Positions 25,666 to 33,620 of a DNA stretch of 45,460 bases are shown here, one piece after another. The translations under genes were made by a program, and so were the position numbers. The notes beneath the pieces were generated by a model. It was not told where the DNA came from. It saw only the letters and a list, made by a program, of their open reading frames with translations, and did no database searches. How positions within the stretch are numbered: the stretch's first letter is position 1; each line of letters opens with the position of its first letter. The DNA comes from Rhizobium sp. Q54 (lineage in GTDB: Bacteria > Pseudomonadota > Alphaproteobacteria > UBA2966 > CAIVPW01), in the NCBI GenBank assembly GCA_945889645.1, contig CAMDCA010000010.1:1-45460 (forward strand), given 5' to 3'.

Positions 25666-25971
25666 CTACTTGATGTTGGCGAAGTACGCTGCGATCGCGT
25701 CGATCTCGGCGTCGCTATAGCCCTTGGCGAGACGATTCATGATCGTCACCACCGGCTGGTCGGCCTTGAATCCCTTGAGTGCCGTTGCCATTGCCGGGGC
25801 CGCCCGGCCGTTGATCGGCGGCATCGGGTTGTTGGGCAGGCCTTTGCCGTCCGGGCCGTGACACGTCGAGCAAGAGTTGGCGAGCACGACGGGATCCGTC
25901 GTCTGCGCCAATGCGGTCCCGCCGAATGCCAGCGACAGGAACACCACCGAACAGATCGTTCGCGAAATCAT
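25666..25971 (-). CDS. fccA: Cytochrome c FccA (SoxE-like)
   Basis: A 101-residue periplasmic monoheme cytochrome: signal peptide ending near TALAQ, CSTCHGPDGKG haem site, and Met in VTIMNRLAKGYSDAEIDAIAAYF. Such small cytochromes of class I next to fccB are the electron-accepting subunit of flavocytochrome c; the diheme form of some species has two sites, and this one has a single site. GGGGAGG precedes the start. The gene is 22 bases before fccB. Confidence 0.92.
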   Translation of the reverse strand: MISRTICSVVFLSLAFGGTALAQTTDPVVLANSCSTCHGPDGKGLPNNPMPPINGRAAPAMATALKGFKADQPVVTIMNRLAKGYSDAEIDAIAAYFANIK

Positions 25972-26157
25972 CCGAAACCCTCCCCATGGCCGGAACTATG
26001 GGCGCCGCCCAACTGAAATGGGAGGTGCCGCCAGACGTTCCGTTGCCTGGAATATACACCTCGGCGCCTGTTGGTGGACACGCCCGGATTCCGCGCGTGA
26101 CAGGAAATCGCGCGCCCGCGAACGGGCCGGTTCCAGGTCGAGTTGGTGGGGAAATCC

Positions 26158-27045
26158 CTACTCGGGCAAGGAGCGGACGATGCGGATCCCGATGTCGTTG
26201 TTGCGGTCGCCAACGGGCGATGGCTCACGGTAGGCCGCCAAGTAGTGGCGTTCGTCATGCCAGCTGCCGCCGCGGACGACCCGGCGGTTGCAATCGCCAT
26301 CAAGCCACGCCGTCCCGTCCTTGGGAGCGGTGGCGAAGGTCGGATTGTAGCAATCCTCGACCCATTCCCCGGCATTGCCGGGCATGTCGTATAGGCCGAA
26401 CGCGTTGGCCGCATAGGTGCCGACCGGCATGGTGAACAGCCAGTCGTCGCGGCCCATGGTGTCCTGGCCGACGCAGTCGTTGCACATCGCCATCTCGAAC
26501 CTCGGCATATTGAACGTTTGCCACCACGTGGCGTCGTTCGGGCTGCCGGCGCGGGCGGCGTACTCCCACTCGGCTTCGGTGGGCAGGCGGTACGGCTCGC
26601 CGGTCTTCTCGCGCAGCCACGCGACGTAGGCCTCGGCGTCCTCAAAGCTGACGCACAGGACCGGCTCTTTCTCTTCCTGGATGTGGATCGCCGGGTCGAA
26701 CGCCTCGTCCCAGTTCTTGTCCGGCTGCTTGCGGTCGCCGGCCATCGAGAACCAGATGCAGTTGTTGCCCTTGCGCCCGGTGGCGTTGACGAAGGCGTCG
26801 AACTCCGCCCACGTCACCTCGTACTTGCTCATGGCGAACGGGCGGCGAAGCTCGACCGGATACTCGGTGTCGCCGAGCTTGGTCGAGCGCGTCATCTTGC
26901 CGGCCGGGATCACCACCATCGTGGGACACTCGGCGCAGTCCTTGATTTCTTGCCGGGCGGGCGCGGCGGCTTGCGCCTGTGCGCTACCGGCAGCGAAAAG
27001 TACCCCGTATCCAAGCGCGAGGCCCGCAAGTGCCAGACGCACCAT
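26158..27045 (-). CDS. Exported FGE-like (SUMF1-fold) protein without catalytic cysteines
   Basis: A 295-residue protein with a signal peptide (cleaved after AQA, residue ~25) and a formylglycine-generating-enzyme fold. Landmarks: TMVVIPAGKMTRS, KYEVTWAEFDAFVNATG, YRLPTEAEWEYAARAGSPN, GLYDMPGNAGEWVEDCYN, RVVRGGSWHDERHYLAAYRE. The copper-binding and catalytic Cys pair of true FGE falls in the stretch after RGGS; here that stretch reads WHDERHYLAAY with no Cys. So it should not make formylglycine and no sulfatase gene is nearby. It has eight other Cys, including CAEC and CNDC. In the sox operon it may be a binding or maturation factor; its job is unknown. Confidence 0.9.
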   Translation of the reverse strand: MVRLALAGLALGYGVLFAAGSAQAQAAAPARQEIKDCAECPTMVVIPAGKMTRSTKLGDTEYPVELRRPFAMSKYEVTWAEFDAFVNATGRKGNNCIWFSMAGDRKQPDKNWDEAFDPAIHIQEEKEPVLCVSFEDAEAYVAWLREKTGEPYRLPTEAEWEYAARAGSPNDATWWQTFNMPRFEMAMCNDCVGQDTMGRDDWLFTMPVGTYAANAFGLYDMPGNAGEWVEDCYNPTFATAPKDGTAWLDGDCNRRVVRGGSWHDERHYLAAYREPSPVGDRNNDIGIRIVRSLPE

Positions 27046-27059
27046 CAGAAACCCCTCCC

Positions 27060-27398
27060 CTATTGAATGCCCGCGTCAAAGATGCGGCCGCTGTGGATCG
27101 TGCAGGAATAGTTATAGGTGGTGGTGCGGCCGTTGCCGTAGTTCATGCGGCTGAGCTTGCCGCCGAGTTTCAGGTTCTCGGGCGTGCCTTCGCGCCAGAC
27201 GGTAGCGTCGAGGAACTTCATGTCCGCCGGATGCATCTCATCTTCGAACAGGCGTTCCTGGCATTCGACCAGCTGAGTCTGATACGGCCCAGCGCCGGCC
27301 TTTACGGGCGAGCCGAACATGGCGGCGTAGGCATACCAACCTCCGCCCGCCGCGACGGCCAGAACAGCAGCGCCGACAACCAGGTTGCGTGTGCGCAT
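27060..27398 (-). CDS. Small anchored protein of the sox operon
   Basis: A 112-residue protein with one N-terminal membrane segment (about 5-25) and a predicted periplasmic part. I know no family for it. It is the relative of the protein at 1032-1370 (see there): both have YQTQL, ECQER, a TVW segment, LKLGGK and a late Cys (YSC here). It starts 12 bases after soxZ and ends 14 bases before the FGE-like gene, so it is a regular member of the operon. Conservation of two cysteines hints at metal or thiol binding. Confidence 0.85.
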   Translation of the reverse strand: MRTRNLVVGAAVLAVAAGGGWYAYAAMFGSPVKAGAGPYQTQLVECQERLFEDEMHPADMKFLDATVWREGTPENLKLGGKLSRMNYGNGRTTTYNYSCTIHSGRIFDAGIQ

Positions 27399-27410
27399 GT
27401 CGCCGAAAGG

Positions 27411-27737
27411 CTACGTGACGGCGATGGAACGGGAACCCTTGTAGACGCTGCCGTCGTCATCGAGCCACGTGAACTCGAGCGTGCCGGACTCGGTCGCCCG
27501 GGTGAAGAACGAGAGGTACGGGTTCTCGGCGGTGCCCGGCTGCAGGTTCGAGCGGAACACTTCGACGCCGTTATACGTGACGAAGAACGTGTTGATGATC
27601 CAGCGCGGGATAACGACGCCTTCGCGATCGTAGTTGTAGCCGTTGTTCATCACGTGATTGATCAGCGTGCGAATCTCGATGATGTCGCCCTTGCTGGCGG
27701 TCTCGGGTACGGCGATGCGCGGTTCAACGTTTGCCAT
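27411..27737 (-). CDS. soxZ: SoxZ sulfur-carrier subunit
   Basis: A 108-residue SoxZ, an immunoglobulin-like partner that holds SoxY. It fits the family over its full length: KGDIIEIRTLINHVM, PRWIINTFFVTYNGVEVF, NPYLSFFTRATESGTLEFTWLDDDGSVY. It has no signal peptide, as usual, because SoxZ is exported together with the Tat-signal SoxY. AAGGAGC lies upstream. It lies 11 bases after soxY. Confidence 0.96.
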   Translation of the reverse strand: MANVEPRIAVPETASKGDIIEIRTLINHVMNNGYNYDREGVVIPRWIINTFFVTYNGVEVFRSNLQPGTAENPYLSFFTRATESGTLEFTWLDDDGSVYKGSRSIAVT

Positions 27738-27748
27738 GGGAGCGCTCC

Positions 27749-28300
27749 TTAATCGAGCCCGCGCACGCGCTGGCGCTTCAAGAACTCGGCGGCGTGGAAG
27801 TTGTCGACCTCATCGACGCAGGCACCATAGGTGACCTGGAGCGGCACCGAGGTGGCCCAGCGCTGGCCGTTGGCCATCAGCGCCACGGCGTAGATCGTCT
27901 GAGTCTTGGCCATGCGCAGGCGGGTAGAAATCTCGGCCTTGCCGGCGCGCGGACCCATGATGTAGTCGGCGATGGTGGCTTCCGGGTTCTCCGGTGCGAA
28001 CACCATCATGCGGCGCACGTGGTCGGCCTCGGTCATCTCGGCCTCGACCCGCAGGGTCACCGGGACTGAAAGGCCCGACTCGGCGATGATCGGCAGCTCC
28101 ATCCACAGGGCACCGAAGAAGTACTCACCCTTGCCGACGTTCTGCTCAAGGATGTCGGCCACGCGCTTGGGCAGCGTGATTGCGCCATCGGCGCGGGCGA
28201 TCTTCGGCGTGCCGGCCGTAATTACACCGACAACGCCGAGGCCAGCGCTGACCAGCAGCGTGCGGCGGCTCGGGTTGAGAAATCGATTTTCAGCTTGCAT
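27749..28300 (-). CDS. soxY: SoxY sulfur-carrier protein with an atypical C-terminus
   Basis: A 183-residue SoxY with a twin-arginine signal (NPSRRTLLVSAGLG...ARA). The Ig-like core is normal: FFGALWMELPIIAESGLSVPVTLRVEAEMTEADHVRRMMVFAPENPEATIADYIMGP, GKAEISTRLRMAKTQTIYAVALMANGQRW. In other SoxY the chain ends in the swinging arm GGCGG, whose Cys carries the substrate. Here the same place reads VTYGACVDEVDNFH and the chain goes on for a further ~23 residues. The Cys is kept, but the two glycines after it are gone and it is not near the end. Reading frames around it show no alternative GGCGG. First gene of the operon. Confidence 0.93.
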   Translation of the reverse strand: MQAENRFLNPSRRTLLVSAGLGVVGVITAGTPKIARADGAITLPKRVADILEQNVGKGEYFFGALWMELPIIAESGLSVPVTLRVEAEMTEADHVRRMMVFAPENPEATIADYIMGPRAGKAEISTRLRMAKTQTIYAVALMANGQRWATSVPLQVTYGACVDEVDNFHAAEFLKRQRVRGLD

Positions 28301-28332
28301 GGGGAAACCCTAGGGCCAAAGTCCATGCAGTG

Positions 28333-28360
28333 AATGTATCGCCGCGGGGCAGAAATGCAA
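28333..28360 (-). promoter_or_regulatory. Candidate promoter of the sox operon
   Basis: On the minus strand TTGCAT and TACATT are 16 bases apart, the latter 4 of 6 to a sigma-70 -10 box. It lies 33 bases before soxY and after the terminator of the gene upstream. Both boxes are weak; other sigma factors or an activator may be involved. Confidence 0.3.
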
Positions 28361-28390
28361 CGCTAGGGCCCAAAAAACCCCGGCAGAGCC

Positions 28391-28436
28391 CCTCAAAAAG
28401 CAGTGACGGCCGGGGTGGTTTCCCACCCCGGCCGTC
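28391..28436 (-). terminator. Terminator after the molybdenum hydroxylase large subunit
   Basis: A 14-bp perfect stem (28405-28418 and 28423-28436) with a TTTC loop; on the minus strand it is followed by CTTTTTG. It separates the molybdenum-hydroxylase transcript from soxY downstream. Confidence 0.92.
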
Positions 28437-28485
28437 CTGTAGCTGCCTGGCCGCCGCTTACGCGGTGGCCAAGTTCAGTCGCAGA

Positions 28486-30702
28486 TCACGTCCAGGCGAG
28501 GCTGGTGCCCAGGATCGGCTGCGTACGGACGCGGATGCCCGTCGCGGCGAAGATCGCGTTGCCGGTGGCGGGAGCGATCGGCGGAGTCACCGGTTCGCCC
28601 ATGCCGCCCCACTTGTCTCCGCCCGCGAGGGCGAAGTGGGTCTCAACGACCGGCATCTGGCTGATCTTCATGAGCGGGTAGGTGTCGAAGTTGCCTTCGA
28701 CGATCGCGCCCTTTTCGATGGTCAGATCACGGTAGAGCATGTCGGTCAACGCGTAGACGGTTGCGCTCTGGCCCTGGTGCTCGGCGATCGCCGGGGTCAC
28801 GAGGTTACCGCAGTCCAGCACGACGTTGATCTTGTCGACGGTCAGCTGACCGCGGCGAGACACGGTCACCTTCGCGGCGGCTGCCACGATGGTGCCGAAG
28901 GACTCGCAGATCGCGACGCCCATGCCTTCACCCTTCGGCAGATCGGTCCGGTAGCCGGACTTCTCCTTGAGGGTCTTCAGCACCGTCTGCCAGTCCGGCA
29001 GGTCGGCGGTGAGAGCGATACGCATGTCGAGCGGGTTCTTGCCCGCCAACAGCGCGACCTCATCCATGAACTGCTCGAAGTGGAACAGGTTGTGCTCGTA
29101 GCCAGGAGCACGATAGGCCTGCGTGTGCTGGTTGGTGTTGCGGATGTAGCTTTCGGCCAGCGAGTTCGCGACCTTATAGCGGTGGTCACGAATGCCGTTC
29201 GACATGCCGTTGTCCAGGCCGTTGGCGACGCTGGTCGGGTTGTTCTGCGCGGCGGCAGAGTGACCAGAGACACGGCTGTGGATGGCGATGATGTTGCCAG
29301 CCGCGTCCAGACCGGCCTTGTTCCAGCTGTACGAAGCCGGACGGCCCGTGTGCTGACGGATGTCCTCTTCGCGGGTCCAGATCATCTTCACCGGACGGTT
29401 GCCGACCAGACGGGCGACTTCCGCTGCCTGACGCACTTCGTGGTTACGCGAGCGCTGGCCGAAGCCGTCGCCGAGGAACGTGGTGTGCGTGTAGACGTTG
29501 ACCGGCTGCACGCCGAGGTGCTCGGCCACGACGGCCAGCGATCCCGGCGGGTTCTGGAAGGAGCCCCACACGTCGACGCGATCGGCAGTGATCGAGACCG
29601 TGCAGTTCAGCGGCTCCATGCAGGTGTGGGCCTGGTAGCCCGTGCGGTAGGTGCCTTCGACCGTCTTCGCGGCGGTCTTCATGACGGCGATGGCGTCGCC
29701 ATCGTTACGAGCAACGGCGCCCGGGACCTTCACGGCCTCGGCGAGCTGCTTGTAGTACTCCGTCGTGCTGATGTTGGCGTCCGGGCCCATGTCCCACTCA
29801 ACCGGCATCAGGTTGAGGGCGGTCAGTGCGCGGTAGTAGGTGTCGGCGACAACCACGACGCCGGCCGGAACGCGGCTGGCGAACGGCTGCTCCGCAACCG
29901 GCTTCAGTGCGTATGCACCGACGATGCCCGGGCGGCCCTTGATCGCGTCGAAGTTGAAGCTCTTCAGCGAGCCACCACGAACCGGGACCGACTTGACCGC
30001 GGCATAGACCATGCCGGGCAGACGGACGTCGATGCCGTAGATGGCGGCGCCGTTGACCTTCAACGGAGTGTCGAGACGAGCGACGCGCGTGCCGAGCAGG
30101 GTGAACTGGCCCGACTGCTTGATCGCCGGCTCTGCGGCCAGCTGGATCGACGCGGCCTTGGTGGCGAACTCGGCGTAAGTGCCACGACGGGTGCCCGACG
30201 TCAGCACGCTGTCCTTAGCCGTCACCTGGTCGCGCGGAACGCTCCATGCCTGAGCTGCGGCTTCCTTCAGACGCTCGCGCGCGGAGGCGCCAGCCTGCTG
30301 GAGGTACACGCGGCTGTTACGAACGGCGCCTGAGCCGCCCGTCGACATGCGCTGGTACAGGTTGTTGTTGCGGACATGGCGGTTGGAGTCGGCGTACTCG
30401 GCCTTCACCATCTTCCAGTCCACATGCAGCTCTTCGGCGACCAGCATGGGCATGGCGGTGAAAACGCCCTGGCCCATTTCAGACTGGCCGACGCGGATGG
30501 TCGTGGTGCCGTCCGGATCGATCACGAGCCAGGCGTTGACTTCCTGGCCTTCCTTGTCGGAGACGCGCTCCCAAGGACTCGGGTTGATGTTGTTAGCGGC
30601 GTGGGCGGAGCGGCCGCCCATGTAGAAGCCAAGCATCATGCCACCGCCGGCCGCGGCCGTGGTGACAACGAATGTACGGCGAGTGATGTCGAGATTCGTC
30701 AT
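28486..30702 (-). CDS. Tat-exported molybdenum hydroxylase, large subunit (IorB-like)
   Basis: A 738-residue protein of the xanthine-oxidase family, isoquinoline 1-oxidoreductase beta type. It has a twin-arginine signal (TRRTFVVTTAAAGGGMMLGFYMGG) and is therefore periplasmic. Molybdopterin contacts: GQSEMGQGVFTAMPM, STGGSGAVRNS, GFGQRSRN, QAYRAPGYEHN; the catalytic Glu lies in GGMGEP near the C-terminus. It hydroxylates an aldehyde or N-heterocycle with water and passes electrons to its 2Fe-2S partner. The ATG at 30702 has GGGAGGGA upstream; the frame runs on further upstream, but only as an overlap with the small-subunit gene. Substrate unknown. Confidence 0.92.
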   Translation of the reverse strand: MTNLDITRRTFVVTTAAAGGGMMLGFYMGGRSAHAANNINPSPWERVSDKEGQEVNAWLVIDPDGTTTIRVGQSEMGQGVFTAMPMLVAEELHVDWKMVKAEYADSNRHVRNNNLYQRMSTGGSGAVRNSRVYLQQAGASARERLKEAAAQAWSVPRDQVTAKDSVLTSGTRRGTYAEFATKAASIQLAAEPAIKQSGQFTLLGTRVARLDTPLKVNGAAIYGIDVRLPGMVYAAVKSVPVRGGSLKSFNFDAIKGRPGIVGAYALKPVAEQPFASRVPAGVVVVADTYYRALTALNLMPVEWDMGPDANISTTEYYKQLAEAVKVPGAVARNDGDAIAVMKTAAKTVEGTYRTGYQAHTCMEPLNCTVSITADRVDVWGSFQNPPGSLAVVAEHLGVQPVNVYTHTTFLGDGFGQRSRNHEVRQAAEVARLVGNRPVKMIWTREEDIRQHTGRPASYSWNKAGLDAAGNIIAIHSRVSGHSAAAQNNPTSVANGLDNGMSNGIRDHRYKVANSLAESYIRNTNQHTQAYRAPGYEHNLFHFEQFMDEVALLAGKNPLDMRIALTADLPDWQTVLKTLKEKSGYRTDLPKGEGMGVAICESFGTIVAAAAKVTVSRRGQLTVDKINVVLDCGNLVTPAIAEHQGQSATVYALTDMLYRDLTIEKGAIVEGNFDTYPLMKISQMPVVETHFALAGGDKWGGMGEPVTPPIAPATGNAIFAATGIRVRTQPILGTSLAWT

Positions 30703-30719
30703 AGGTGTCCCTCCCTCGC

Positions 30720-31184
30720 CTAGCGTGCACCACCGAGCGCAGCGGCCCGGTGAATTGCAGCGCGGATGCCCTGATAGGTGCCGCAGCGGCACAGATTGAG
30801 CTCCATGTCGGCGTCGATGTCGCCATCGGTCGGGCGCGGGCGCTTCGCGAGCAGCGCTGCAGCGGCCATGATCTGGCCGGACTGGCAGTAGCCGCACTGC
30901 GGAACGTCGAGCTCGGTCCAAGCGACTTGGACCGGGTGCGTGCCGGTCGGCGACAGGCCTTCGATGGTGGTGACGGTCTTGCCGACCGCGACCGCAGCCT
31001 GAGTCGCGCAAGAACGGACGGGCTGGCCGTCGATGTGAACGGTGCAGGCGCCGCAACGTGCGATGCCGCAGCCATACTTGGTGCCGATCAATCCGATGTT
31101 GTCGCGGATAACCCAAAGCAACGGTGTCTCCGGCTCCACATCGACCGTGTAGTTCTTGCCGTTGACGGATAGCGTCAATGCCAT
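30720..31184 (-). CDS. 2Fe-2S small subunit of the molybdenum hydroxylase (IorA-like)
   Basis: A 154-residue iron-sulfur protein. The N-terminal plant-ferredoxin-like cluster has [22 protein letters not shown] and the C-terminal helical cluster has CGYCQSGQ and CRCGTYQGI. It relays electrons from molybdenum to an outside acceptor. It has no signal of its own and is exported with the Tat-signal large subunit, the known pattern for this family. GAGGGAGG lies before the ATG; the longer upstream frame lacks family similarity. It starts the pair, 17 bases before the large subunit. Confidence 0.95.
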   Translation of the reverse strand: MALTLSVNGKNYTVDVEPETPLLWVIRDNIGLIGTKYGCGIARCGACTVHIDGQPVRSCATQAAVAVGKTVTTIEGLSPTGTHPVQVAWTELDVPQCGYCQSGQIMAAAALLAKRPRPTDGDIDADMELNLCRCGTYQGIRAAIHRAAALGGAR

Positions 31185-31618
31185 GTGTGCTACCTCCCTC
31201 AAGGTATACATGCGGTGCGTGCCCGACACGGATTGCCCGGTGCAAACAAGCACCGAGAACTCCCGCAACCGTGCGGCTAAAAACACGCTCCGCCGTGCCG
31301 ACTCATATATGCCCGAGACGGGCGGAAAACAACTGAAAACGGTCGATTTGGCCGCACCTTTGGCTCTCGCCAAGCGGTGTGAAATCGCACCGATTCAGGG
31401 CGTGGGAGTAAGAAACTTGTGGCTTTATGCGGCCCCACCGCAAGGCTGGTCGTCGTTCTCCCACACGTGAGACACGGAAATATCCGGCTGGGATGAACGG
31501 GGCTACTGCCGTTCAACAACCCGCTAGTCGGTTCGAGGGGAGGAAGGCGGGCCAAAATGCCCGCCGAGCCGCGTTGGGGAGGGCTGCGTGCCACCCGTCG
31601 GGGCGGCGGGCAGGGAGG
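31185..31618. other. Intergenic stretch upstream of the molybdenum hydroxylase
   Basis: About 430 bases with no gene. On the minus strand, GCATATATGAG near 31300 and an A/T run near 31280 could be promoter parts, but no clear -35/-10 pair or sigma-54 motif was found. The open frames here match no known family. Confidence 0.35.
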
Positions 31619-31963
31619 CTAGTTGCCGATCGGCGTGATGCCGTGAAGGATCTTCTTCCCGCCCTCTTCCTCGTACTGCAGCGACACTGACTGCCCGGCG
31701 CGGAGCCCGGCCGGGTTGATCGTGTTGGCGAATACCAGGACCGTGCCGCCTGGGATGGTCAGGGTGCGGGCCGTCAGGTCGACCGATTCGATGCGTGTCG
31801 TAATGTTCTCGAGTACCCGTCCGGCGCGGCCGTAGAGCATGTCCATGCTGTTCGTGCTCGGACCGTCCGCCACGGTCGGCGGAATGAGCTGTGCGGCAGC
31901 CGGCTGAGCGATCAAGGCGGCAAGCGCCAGCGCTGCAACTAGGCTTCGACGACCCTGAACCAT
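31619..31963 (-). CDS. Small exported DUF1344-like protein
   Basis: A 114-residue protein with a signal peptide (cleaved after AAAQ, about residue 25). The mature part has the DUF1344-like pattern: RIESVDLTARTLTIPGGTVLVF, then GLRAGQSVSLQYEEEGGKKILHGI, an OB-like beta-barrel. Such proteins are periplasmic and uncharacterised. A downstream gap leads to the molybdenum-hydroxylase promoter region; upstream lies the terminator of the cytochrome gene, so it is probably its own transcript. Confidence 0.75.
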   Translation of the reverse strand: MVQGRRSLVAALALAALIAQPAAAQLIPPTVADGPSTNSMDMLYGRAGRVLENITTRIESVDLTARTLTIPGGTVLVFANTINPAGLRAGQSVSLQYEEEGGKKILHGITPIGN

Positions 31964-32085
31964 AGCAATGCTCCGCTTGTTCGACTGTCCCTAGCGGGAC
32001 ATAGACTGCAAGGCGCCGGCCGTCCACCGCAACGGGTCCCGCTGTCGCACTCGTGAGCGTGTGGCGGCACGATCCAATGCACACA

Positions 32086-32122
32086 AACAGCAACGCCGCC
32101 GCCCTCGCGGGCGGCGGCGTTG
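32086..32122 (-). terminator. Terminator after the triheme cytochrome c
   Basis: A 14-bp perfect stem CAACGCCGCCGCCC (32091-32104) with its complement (32109-32122) and a TCGC loop, with a short T-rich end on the minus strand. Confidence 0.8.
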
Positions 32123-32140
32123 TGGGCCAACGCGCGTTGG

Positions 32141-33433
32141 CTAGTGTCCGGCGGCCGGCGCGCGGGCAGCCTTGATGTGCTCGTCGATGTTGGTCCACGC
32201 CGGCTTGGTGGTGAACTGGGCGCGCATGAACGCCAGCATGGCGGCCAGGTCGCCGTCATTGACCAACAGCGGTGGCATCGAGCGATCGCGCGAACCCGGC
32301 GGCGGCTTGATGCCTTCTATGACGATGCGGATGACGTTGCTTGGATCCGGCATGTTGACGGTCGTCGTCAGGCCGAGCGGCACCGGCTGTCCGTTGAGCT
32401 TGTGACAGTTGGCGCACAGGCGGCCGAAGTCGGTCGCGCCCTTTTGTAGGGCCGGATCGGCCGGTTTGGTCGGCGCGTCCGGATTCCATTCGCGCGCCTT
32501 GGCGAACGCCATCGCGTCGTCGACCTTGGCCTGCTCGATCGGACGCTGGAACGACGCGATGTACTCCGCCATGGCAAAGACGTCGTCCTCGTCCTGGTCG
32601 TACAGGTGACGAATGATCGGCGTCATCGGACCGGCGGTGATGCCGTGCTGCTTGTCCCAGCCGTCGAACAGGTAGTTGACCAAGGCGCTCGGGGCCCACG
32701 GGATCGGCGCCAGCGACGCGGTGTTGAGCGGCGGGACATACCAGACTTCGGCGGCGCCACCGGCGAACTTGTTGGCGCCGCCCTTTTCGCCGCCCAGCGC
32801 GTTCAGAGGCGAGTGGCACGAGCCGCAGTGGCCCAGGCCCTCGACCAGGTAGGCGCCGCGGTTCCAGTCCTCATCCTTGGTGGGATCGGGCTGATAGGGG
32901 CCCTTCTTGAGGAACAGGAAGTTCCAGCCGGCGAGGCTGAGGCGGATGTTGAAGGGGAACGGCAGCGCGGTCTCGGGCGCGGTGTACTTCACCGGCTTCA
33001 CGCGCGCCATGAGGAAGGCGTAGATCGCCTTGATGTCCTCGTCGGTCGTCTTGGTGAAGTGGTTGTACGGGAACGCGGGGTACAGGTACTCGCCCTCGCG
33101 GTCGACGCCCTCGCGCATGGCGCGGGTGAAGGCTTCCAGCGACCACTTGCCGATGCCGGTTTCCGGGTCGGGCGTGATGTTGGTCGTGTAGATGGTGCCG
33201 AACGGAGTCGGCAGCGCCAGGCCACCGGCGTAGGGCTCGCCACCCGCACGCGTGTGGCACACTTCGCAGTCGCCCATTCCGGCCATCAGCGTTCCCTTGT
33301 CGAGGAGCGCGCGGTCGAAGGTGGAGGCGGCCGGCGGCGTGATCTCCGCCATCTCGTCGTAGCGCATCGCGTACGCGAGTGCGCCGACAAGCACGACTAG
33401 GCCGACAACGACGATGCCGAAAAGAAAGCGCAT
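32141..33433 (-). CDS. Triheme membrane-anchored cytochrome c
   Basis: A 430-residue protein with an N-terminal membrane anchor (about 2-21) and three haem sites: CEVCH (about 56-60), CGSCH (about 204-208) and CANCH (about 335-339). Its domain layout matches the three-haem cytochrome subunits that accompany alcohol dehydrogenases and IorAB-type molybdenum hydroxylases, taking electrons from them to ubiquinone or a terminal oxidase. PFGTIYTTNITPDPETGIGKWS and HFTK.TDEDIKAIYAFL are typical. It precedes the DUF1344 and hydroxylase genes but is separated from them by a terminator. Confidence 0.92.
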   Translation of the reverse strand: MRFLFGIVVVGLVVLVGALAYAMRYDEMAEITPPAASTFDRALLDKGTLMAGMGDCEVCHTRAGGEPYAGGLALPTPFGTIYTTNITPDPETGIGKWSLEAFTRAMREGVDREGEYLYPAFPYNHFTKTTDEDIKAIYAFLMARVKPVKYTAPETALPFPFNIRLSLAGWNFLFLKKGPYQPDPTKDEDWNRGAYLVEGLGHCGSCHSPLNALGGEKGGANKFAGGAAEVWYVPPLNTASLAPIPWAPSALVNYLFDGWDKQHGITAGPMTPIIRHLYDQDEDDVFAMAEYIASFQRPIEQAKVDDAMAFAKAREWNPDAPTKPADPALQKGATDFGRLCANCHKLNGQPVPLGLTTTVNMPDPSNVIRIVIEGIKPPPGSRDRSMPPLLVNDGDLAAMLAFMRAQFTTKPAWTNIDEHIKAARAPAAGH

Positions 33434-33620
33434 ACTTGGAGGTCTCCCATCCCTGCTTCGCGCGCCAAACACGGCGCACCCCCCGCCTGCGTGGCTGGGG
33501 CGCGCACGATAATATGACGAAGCCGTGAGGCGCCAGCTGAAGGTTGGGAGAAATCGCCGCAGTGTGAGGATGTCATCCCCGCGTGCGCGGCCCGCGCCTG
33601 GGGGCGTTCCGTCTCCGCCG

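Noticed and set aside
27749-27850. SoxY tail explained by a frameshift
   Set aside because: Other frames at the position show no GGCGG or stop in the expected place, and the codons after the Cys continue normally.
28330-30333. A 667-codon plus-strand frame across the molybdenum hydroxylase
   Set aside because: It is an antisense shadow of a recognised gene in G+C-rich DNA and resembles no family.
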